Positions 9,376-14,869 of a DNA stretch of 19,515 nt are shown in pieces; the first letter of the stretch is position 1; the number at the start of each line of letters is the position of its first letter. Below the pieces are notes generated by a model. It was not told the DNA's origin. It saw nothing but the letters and a program-made list of their open reading frames with translations, and ran no database searches. The DNA comes from Jimgerdemannia flammicorona (Eukaryota > Mucoromycota > Endogonomycetes > Endogonales > Endogonaceae), in NCBI GenBank assembly GCA_003990745.1, contig RBNI01002149.1, forward strand, positions 1-19,515. The letters run 5' to 3'. Position numbers and translations under genes: made by a program.

Positions 9376-9681
9376 CTTCGGGTTGGACGCCAACGACAAG
9401 GAAAAGGATGTACGCCATTTCAACTTGCCAACCGGAAGGAAAACCGTGGTTGCACGCCGCTTCACCTCGCTGCGCAGAATGGGCACGTTGAGGTCGTGAG
9501 GTTACTCGCGGCCGAGTTGGGTGGACACCAACAAGGAAAATGATGGATGGACGTCGCCATTTCGCTGCGCAGAACGGGTATATACATCGAAGTCGCGAGG
9601 TTGCTCATGGCCGAGTTCGGGGCAGATGCCAACGACAACAAAAGATGGATGTACGCCGCCTCACTTCGCTGCATAGAACGG
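9376..9681 (+). pseudogene. Decayed ankyrin-repeat sequence, about three repeats
   Basis: One frame reads GCTPLHLAAQNGHVEVVRLL, a textbook ankyrin core, at about 9454-9513. It is followed after a frame change by EVARLLMAEFGADANDN (about 9591-9641) and then DGCTPPHFAA before a stop near 9673. An earlier partial repeat is at about 9400-9440. Stops and frameshifts separate the repeats, so no ankyrin protein can be made. Ankyrin repeats mediate protein contacts and are common in fungal NLR-like and effector-domain proteins; which parent this came from cannot be seen. It abuts the isolated tail of the Zn2Cys6 family. Confidence 0.75.
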
Positions 9682-9740
9682 GGATTGCCAGACCATAGCA
9701 TTTATTGACGGAACCGGCTAAGAGCATAACGATACAAACT
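9682..9740 (+). pseudogene. Isolated 3' tail of a Zn2Cys6 repeat-family member
   Basis: The bases GGGATTGCCAGACCATAGCA, TTTATTGACGGAACCGGCTA and AGAGCATAAC align with the last 20 or so codons of member C (…LLQAIAFIEGTGSEHKL). An internal TAG replaces the Ser codon. The family 3' module follows, so this is the true end of a lost member. It could be the displaced end of member A, whose body stops at 5673, with the intervening 4 kb inserted; or it could be a separate member whose body was deleted. Confidence 0.7.
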
Positions 9741-10338
9741 CTGACGCGGCCATTACTAGATTATATACATTTAGAATATTATATACCTTCTCCTGCTACA
9801 TATAATTTCACCTTCATTATTGAGCTAAGCAATATGATCAGCACCCATGAAGCGTGCTTACACGCACAGCATCTCTATGCTGTATGTCCCATATGTTTAC
9901 GTTATCGGTCGCCGTATGTATGGTGTCTTTATGTCAAAAATAAACCATGTCAACAAGCCTTATATGTCTTTGTATTACTATCAGACATTCGGCAGTATGA
10001 GCTTTGCTTCTCGCTAAAATTATTTCTGACTTACCGTAATAGCGAATGGCCCTTGATGAAATGAATTGCATCGAGATGAAATCTGCGTTGCTATTATCAT
10101 GTATTCGAACAAACCACGGTTTTTGGGGTTCATGGAACCTATATAGCTTTGGAACCCAGAAACTTCGCTACATATAGGCTAATGGTTAATCTTCGGAAAT
10201 CGATTCGACCAGTTATGCTACTGTAGCTATATGTCCATTCTGTCATATCAATTATTGAATTTCCTCCAACCCCCGAAGTACAGCGACGCCCGCCTTCGAA
10301 ATCGACGATCACATTCGTCGCCTGCAGCAGTCCTGTTT
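9741..10338 (+). repeat. Family 3' module, copy 2
   Basis: Order of landmarks as in the other copies: ATTATATACCTTCTCCTGC at about 9778, CATCTCTATGCTGTATGT at about 9870, AATAAACCATGTCAACAAGC near 9940, GCGAATGGCCCTTG, a GTATTCGAACAAACCACG block, AACCCAGAAACTTCG, TCCATTCTGTCATATCAATTATTGAA near 10220-10260, and CGCCTTCGAAATCGACG near 10290. It links the tail at 9682-9740 to the upstream region of member B, so it is both the 3' flank of one unit and the 5' flank of the next. Confidence 0.8.
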
Positions 10339-10344
10339 GATAAA

Positions 10345-10500
10345 TTTTATTATCGACAGTAACGCAATTGTCATATTTCGATTTTTTTTAAGAAAAAAAA
10401 AAAAAAGGGAGTCAATACTCCACAACCTATTTGAAACATTGCACATTTTGTACGAAGAGCAAACAATAGAACGAAGCGATGTGTGGAAGCTCGCCTGTTC
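10345..10500 (+). repeat. Upstream repeat of member B, paired with 4035-4225
   Basis: Similar to the region before pseudogene A: CGACAGTAACGCAATTGTCAT, a T8/A14 pair (10383-10406), TCCACAACCTAT, GCACATTTTGTACGAAG and GAACGAAGCGATGTGTG. It lies between the 3' module of the previous unit and the palindrome array. No gene is supported in it; small ORFs on both strands cross the repeat and are not conserved with the A copy. Confidence 0.65.
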
Positions 10501-10538
10501 GGAAGCTGTATTTGACATAAATTCGCAGTCCCCAAGTC

Positions 10539-10662
10539 TCGCCCCGAGATATATATCTCGGGGCGATAGTTGTGCGTTCTCGCCCCGAGATATATATATC
10601 CCGGGGCGATAGTTGTGCGGTTCTCCCCGAAAGATATATATCTTGGGATAGTTGTGCGGTTC
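10539..10662 (+). promoter_or_regulatory. Triplicated AT-core palindrome array upstream of member B
   Basis: Three hairpin-forming units repeat with a period of about 41-43 bp. Unit 1 (10539-10566) is a perfect 28-bp palindrome with half-site TCGCCCCGAGATAT. Unit 2 (10580-10609) is 30 bp with one mismatched position and one extra TA in the core. Unit 3 (about 10624-10648) is a decayed version with AAGATATATATCTT. Each is followed by the spacer TAGTTGTGCG(G)TTC. Units 1 and 2 contain outward-facing CCG…CGG triplets (12 and 14 bp apart). Such triplets are the usual DNA half-sites of Zn2Cys6 dimers, and the downstream gene encodes a Zn2Cys6 protein, so an autoregulatory operator is a fair hypothesis. 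The array ends about 70 bp before the TATA box. No copy precedes members A or C. A mini-satellite of no function remains possible. Confidence 0.6.
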
Positions 10663-10730
10663 CGTATCTTAGGTAGGCGGTTCCGTCGAAAATATGGTGA
10701 TCAGAAATCAGGACTGTCTTTTTGTTACCA

Positions 10731-10737
10731 TATAAAA
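10731..10737 (+). promoter_or_regulatory. TATA box of member B
   Basis: TATAAAA, followed by CGT, lies 54 bp before ATG 10791. The same block, including the preceding CAGAAAT…GGACTGTCTTTTTG-like sequence and the following GCCAACAAATAT, is found before member C (TATAAAACGT at 14781, CACCAACAAATATT at 14819). Conservation between paralogues supports a real core promoter. Confidence 0.7.
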
Positions 10738-10790
10738 CGTCGGGACTTGCAATCTCGCCAACAAATATCATACCCTTCCTCTATCAAACA

Positions 10791-11738
10791 ATGTCCTCCC
10801 ATTCCAACAACTCCTCCCATTCCAACAACTCCTCCTATTCCAACAACTCCTCCAATTCCAACAACTACTGCCTCCCTTTTCCAGCCCTTTTTAGTTGTGA
10901 GGACGCCTTCCAAGGCCAATCCGACTTCGATCTCCTGGACTTTAGCACATACTTCAACTTCAAAAATTTCGACGAGGGTGATCTCAACTCCAGCATATTC
11001 GGCAAAAACCTTCATGCTGCTATGCCATGGATGGCCTGTCAAGTCGACGAAGTCACACAGAATCAACCGCCAACTATCACAACTGAAAATGATCCTTCTA
11101 CACTTTCCCCTAAAATTGATGCGACACAAACATCGACTATGCCACCTTCCATCGCAACGCTGCCTATGAAATACAATCAATGCCCGGGCTGTTCGAGTAG
11201 GAAAAGGCGCTGTCCTCGCCACGTCTCCTTGAAGAAAATGAAACGAGTTGGGCGTGGCAAGGCGTGCAGTTGGTGCAGGATGAAAGCCAAGCGATGTTTT
11301 GGGGACGTCCCGTGTGCTCTTTGCAAAAAACATGGTAGGGCTTGTCTCGGAGATAGTACCTATCCCGCCATTATCGACGCTTTGTGCAATAATCTGTCCG
11401 ACTCAGATGAGAATATTACGTGGAAGGCTCTCGAACAGCTTTACGACATCGTCATGCAGCTCGGCAGCAGAAGGCGCTATGGAGTCAACCGCTATCTGCA
11501 ATATTTAAAGAAGCACAGTGGTGTCCAGAAGATCTATGCTATCAGTCGTCCAAAAAACTGGGTTTTCTCTAGTTATTACGACGATCTTATCTTATGTTTG
11601 CGGGACTGCAACAACAAATCCAATACAGAACTAAGCAATATCAGCCACCTGCAAGATCCGATCGAAGAACATGCCGACCAACAACCAAGAAAATGGGATG
11701 CCCTGTCGCAATACGAGATTGCCACCGTTGTTACATAG
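10791..11738 (+). CDS. Member B: Zn(II)2Cys6-module protein, C-terminus altered by frameshift
   Basis: 315 aa from ATG 10791, 54 bp after a conserved TATA box; upstream in-frame codons lie before the TATA box and are not used. Residues 2-25 are four 6-aa repeats (SSHSNN type). A block PALF-SCEDAFQG matches the N-terminus of member C, but the long acidic repeats of C are absent. The Cys-rich module has a half cluster C131-x2-C134-x6-C141, then a full Zn2Cys6 pattern C159-x2-C162-x6-C169-x5-C175-x2-C178-x6-C185, with basic residues RKRRC and KAKRC typical of fungal DNA-binding clusters. A conserved helical region follows to about residue 285. Relative to C, a small deletion near 11670 shifts the frame inside the first C-terminal repeat and stops at 11738. 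It is likely nuclear. It could be a truncated functional regulator or an early pseudogene. Confidence 0.75.
   Translation: MSSHSNNSSHSNNSSYSNNSSNSNNYCLPFPALFSCEDAFQGQSDFDLLDFSTYFNFKNFDEGDLNSSIFGKNLHAAMPWMACQVDEVTQNQPPTITTENDPSTLSPKIDATQTSTMPPSIATLPMKYNQCPGCSSRKRRCPRHVSLKKMKRVGRGKACSWCRMKAKRCFGDVPCALCKKHGRACLGDSTYPAIIDALCNNLSDSDENITWKALEQLYDIVMQLGSRRRYGVNRYLQYLKKHSGVQKIYAISRPKNWVFSSYYDDLILCLRDCNNKSNTELSNISHLQDPIEEHADQQPRKWDALSQYEIATVVT
10794..10865 (+). repeat. Four 18-bp tandem repeats in the member B N-terminus
   Basis: Consensus TCCTCC(C/T/A)ATTCCAACAAC, four perfect-length copies giving Ser/Asn-rich hexapeptides. The copies vary at only one position of the unit (CAT, CAT, TAT, AAT), so the expansion is recent. 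Member C has no counterpart. Confidence 0.9.
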
Positions 11739-12142
11739 CGTTTATTGAGGCTCACAACGGAGGCTATGATCAGCGCAACACGGACCTCGACTTATCAGCC
11801 ACCTACAAAATTCCATCGAAACATATGCCGACCGACAACCAAGAAAATGCGGCGTCCCGTAGTAATACGAAATTGCCAACGCTGTTACGGATTATAGAGT
11901 TCATTAAGGCTCACAGCGGAGGCTATGATCAACACACTACAGAGCTCGACTTCGCTGTCAATACAGAATTAAGTGGCATCGGCCACCTGCAAGATCCCAT
12001 AGAAGGGAATGCTCACCACACTCCGACCGACAACCAAGGAAATGTAGCGTCCCATCGTGAAACCGGATTACAACTAATTACTATTATGGGCATAGAATTT
12101 ATTGAGGGAACTGGCTCAGAGCATAACGTCATAAAGTCGTGA
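11739..12142 (+). pseudogene. Frameshifted C-terminal repeats of member B
   Basis: Aligns with the C-terminal 65-aa repeats of member C. In the frame ending at TGA 12140-12142 it reads AHNGGYDQRNTDLDL, then (after a region in another frame, ISHLQ-like as ATYKI) TDNQENAASRSNTKLPTLLR, IIEFIKAHSGGYDQHTTELD, LQDPIEGNAHHTPTDNQ and FIEGTGSEHNVIKS. Relative to C at least three small indels (near 11670, 11735 and 11800) displace the frame, so this part is not translated as one protein with 10791-11738 unless the reading is restored by an unseen intron, which I do not see. Confidence 0.75.
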
Positions 12143-12745
12143 CCAGTGCACCGTAGATTAACCAGTTTTAAAATTCTTATTATATGCACAGTTGAAACAT
12201 TATATACCTTCACCTGATACATATTATTTCCCCTTCATGCATTGAGCTGACCTTATTCTCGAGTATATTCGAGCTATATTCATATCAGTCTGAAACGCTT
12301 ATAGTCGCCTTCTTCTCGAATTTCGGCTTATATACTTCGTTCATCTCTATGCTGTATGTTCCAAATGTTTATTCTATCAGTCACCATATGCATGATCTAC
12401 GATCTACAAAAAATAAACTATGCCAATAAGTTTTAAATATCATAGCTATATTACTATTAGATGTCCAGCAGTCTAATGATTGCTTCTCGCTAAAATTGTC
12501 ATGCAAACGAATGGCCCTTGGCACGGACCCAAAAATCTTCGCTGGTCTACGTCAACTTGACTATGAATACTGCTCAAGTGGAGTTGTTATATTTGCACTT
12601 TATTACCATGTGTTCGAACAAAACCACGTGGCTAGAGGCTTTTTCGGTTTCACAGAACCTTTGGAACCCAGGGACCTTGTCGCACAGAGGCTAGTTGTAA
12701 ACCTTCGACAGAAAGTCTGGACTCGGTCAGACTTTCAGCTGACAA
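12143..12745 (+). repeat. Family 3' module, copy 3
   Basis: Nearly collinear with copy 4 (16736-17310), about nine in ten bases identical by eye. Shared blocks: GTAGATTAACCAGTTTTAAA, ATTCTTATTATA, TATAGTCGCCTTCTTCTCGA, GGCTTATATACTTCGTTCAT, AAAAATAAACTATGCCAATA, AACGAATGGCCCTTGGCA and ACCACGTGGCTAGAGG. An AATAAA at about 12412 is conserved in all four copies and may be the polyadenylation signal. An 88-codon ORF at 12496-12762 is not conserved in the other copies and is rejected. Confidence 0.85.
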
Positions 12746-12770
12746 TTATACAAGTCATATGACATTTATG

Positions 12771-13248
12771 CACGTGATTCGGATGTTGCGTCACGTCGGA
12801 TCAAAATGATGACGACATTTGTATTTCGGTACTGCATCCTCTATTGGTGCCCACACATAATAACGAATCCTTCAGTTGGAAGTTTTTGCGCATATAATGT
12901 CGAGGCAATTGAAAAGTCACAAATACATAATACATTCATTCAACGGTTTGTGCCACAAAATATCGAAACACTCCGTACGGTACAAACCAACCTTAAACCC
13001 TAAAAGCTCACTGACATTCGCTTATATGGCATCCACACCAAGTTCCACGACCAACACTTGCCACATGCTTGCTTATTTCGCTAAACTGTAAGCTGCAATT
13101 TAACTCGTGAAAAACATAGCCCAAATTCCACGAACCCCCATCCTTCAGGACTTTGGCATATATTCCAAATGCTATTTTTGAAATCTGCATTTTTGTTGAA
13201 CGGGATGGACAAGAAATGTAAATAGAACAAGTATGCAGTAGTATGCAC
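12771..13248 (+). repeat. Left arm of a large inverted repeat
   Basis: Starts CACGTGATTCGGATGTTGCG and ends GTATGCAC; its reverse complement matches 14218-14660. The best part, around 13010-13120, holds TAAGCTGCAATTTAACTCGT and AAAACATAGCCCAAATTCC, almost identical in the other arm, while the middle contains indels of up to about 50 bp. The arms flank 0.97 kb and look like a fold-back or long-TIR transposable element. I could not define a target-site duplication, because similarity fades gradually outside CACGTG. Confidence 0.8.
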
Positions 13249-14217
13249 TACAAAATTCAATAACAATATTGTGGTTGAACTGCTTTTTTTTTTTTTTTTT
13301 TTTAATTCGAAATATGGAACCGCAACAACAAAAAATGATTAACATTGTGATTGTGTTCCTGTTGAAATAAGAAGTGGGAGGAGGCTACATTTATACATGG
13401 GTAGCAACAAACATATAAAATGAAACCTCGTCGCTAATATAGAATGCACAAAACCTCACAATATATATTGCTGACCGTAGTTTTGCTCAATTAAGGGCAC
13501 CTTGACAGCGAGCCAGGCGTTCCAATCGACAAATCCCCACCTTCCGATGGAAATATGCGAACAATTTAAAGTTACTATTATGTAAATAGACGAGCTGCTT
13601 ACACAACTGACAGATGAATTATACAACGTCATATATCGTGTCGTTGCCTTGCTAATTTCAGTACGGTACTGCACACCAGGTCGTATACATTCATGTTCCC
13701 ACATCAGAAGTATCAAATATTGCCACCCAAATGATTTGAATGCATATTGTACAGGGAGCGAACAAATTGCATAAAAGGGAAAGAAGACCAACAACACGAC
13801 GTTTGGAGCCAAATACTCATTGGTCAAAGGCAAATGACAAGGTCGAACTTTTAGCTATCATTAGTATGCACGTCAGGAAACAGTTCGTTTTGAGATTTGA
13901 AATATGACACTTTCAGTAGAAGAGCAGGTAGGATAATCTACCTCCAGGTCATGCCAGGCTGCAGAACAAGTTCCATCTATGCTTAGTGTCGAGGCCACCC
14001 ACGACAGCAAGGTGAGCAATGTGATTGCATCGTTTCCAAAATGTAGGTGTACGTGAACCAAGAAGCTGGTAGGAATCGGTGTGTCTGTGGAGGTTGCGAT
14101 GGCGAACAGGGTTTTTTCAAAATGTTTGCCAATATAAAATAAAATAAATAAATAAAATGGGATAAAATAAAAAACGGATGAATGAGAAACGAACCGGGGG
14201 GTTGGCATTTTTAATCA
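13249..14217 (-). other. Interior of the inverted repeat, decayed minus-strand coding-like sequence
   Basis: Two minus-strand ORFs, 14208-13873 (111 codons) and 13833-13456 (125 codons), lie end to end. They include phrases such as LVHVHLHFGNDAITLL and GWQYLILLMWEHECIRPG. The part at 13740-13995 is related to 2596-2830. I do not recognise a transposase motif or any other domain. A T20 run (13284-13303) and a TAAAA/TAAAT simple repeat (14141-14173) flank it. If the arms are transposon ends, this would be cargo or a defunct element gene, but that is inference. Confidence 0.4.
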
Positions 14218-14660
14218 GTGCATACCTGTTCTATCTACATTTCTTGTCCATCCCGTTCAACAAAAATGCAGGCTTCAAAAATGGCATCGACAGCAAATTG
14301 AAATATATGCCAAAGCCCCGATCGATCTGGCGTGATGGTGCTTGTGCCCTCGATAGAAGGATGTCCGAGAGGTGAGGAATTTGGGCTATGTTTTTCACAA
14401 GTTAAATTGCAGCTTACAGTTTAGCAAAATAAGCAAGCATGTGGCAAGTGTTGGTCGTGGAACTTGTTGTGGATACCATATGAGCGAATGTCAGTGAGCT
14501 TTTAGGTTTTACGGTTGGTTTGTACCTACGGAGTGTTTCAATATTTTGTTGAATGAATATATTATTTGTGACCTCCAAGTGAATGATTCGTGGTTGCAGT
14601 ACCGAAATACAACTGTCGTCATCATTGTGCTCCGACGTGACGCAACATCCGAATCACGTG
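14218..14660 (-). repeat. Right arm of the large inverted repeat
   Basis: Reverse-complement partner of 12771-13248, from GTGCATACCTGTTCTAT to GACGCAACATCCGAATCACG (TG). It ends about 120 bp before the TATA box of member C, so its outer end could influence that promoter. Confidence 0.8.
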
Positions 14661-14780
14661 TCAATTGTCTTGATTGAGGTCGGCACTGCCTTTTTTGGTC
14701 AGGTGCCATGGTAGATTCGGTTCCGCCAAATAGCTAGTGGCGTCACCTTTTCAGAAATTAAGACTGCCTTTTTTTTGGTC

Positions 14781-14787
14781 TATAAAA
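14781..14787 (+). promoter_or_regulatory. TATA box of member C
   Basis: TATAAAA followed by CGT, 83 bp before ATG 14870. The preceding TCAGAAATTAAGACTGCCTT and the downstream CCAACAAATATTCC have equivalents in member B's promoter. Confidence 0.7.
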
Positions 14788-14869
14788 CGTACATGAGTAG
14801 TCTAAGATTTTGCAACCCCCACCAACAAATATTCCACTTGACCCCTCCTGTCTCCTCTGCAAATTTCCG

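Noticed and set aside
10570..11169. 199-codon ORF overlapping the palindrome array and member B
   Set aside because: It is a shadow frame of member B; its translation of the array is repeated because of the DNA repeat period, and the paralogues show no such protein.
12496..12762. 88-codon ORF in 3' module copy 3
   Set aside because: The corresponding parts of copies 1, 2 and 4 are interrupted or lack the frame, so protein-level conservation is absent.
13456..13833. 125-codon minus-strand ORF as a possible transposase of the fold-back element
   Set aside because: No DDE or DDD motif, zinc finger or other transposase signature is visible, and its relative at 2596-2830 is out of frame.
14810..14869. 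Longer N-terminus for member C beginning at 14810
   Set aside because: The codon at 14810 is TTG, not ATG. It lies only 23 bp after the TATA box, and paralogue A aligns its own ATG with 14870.
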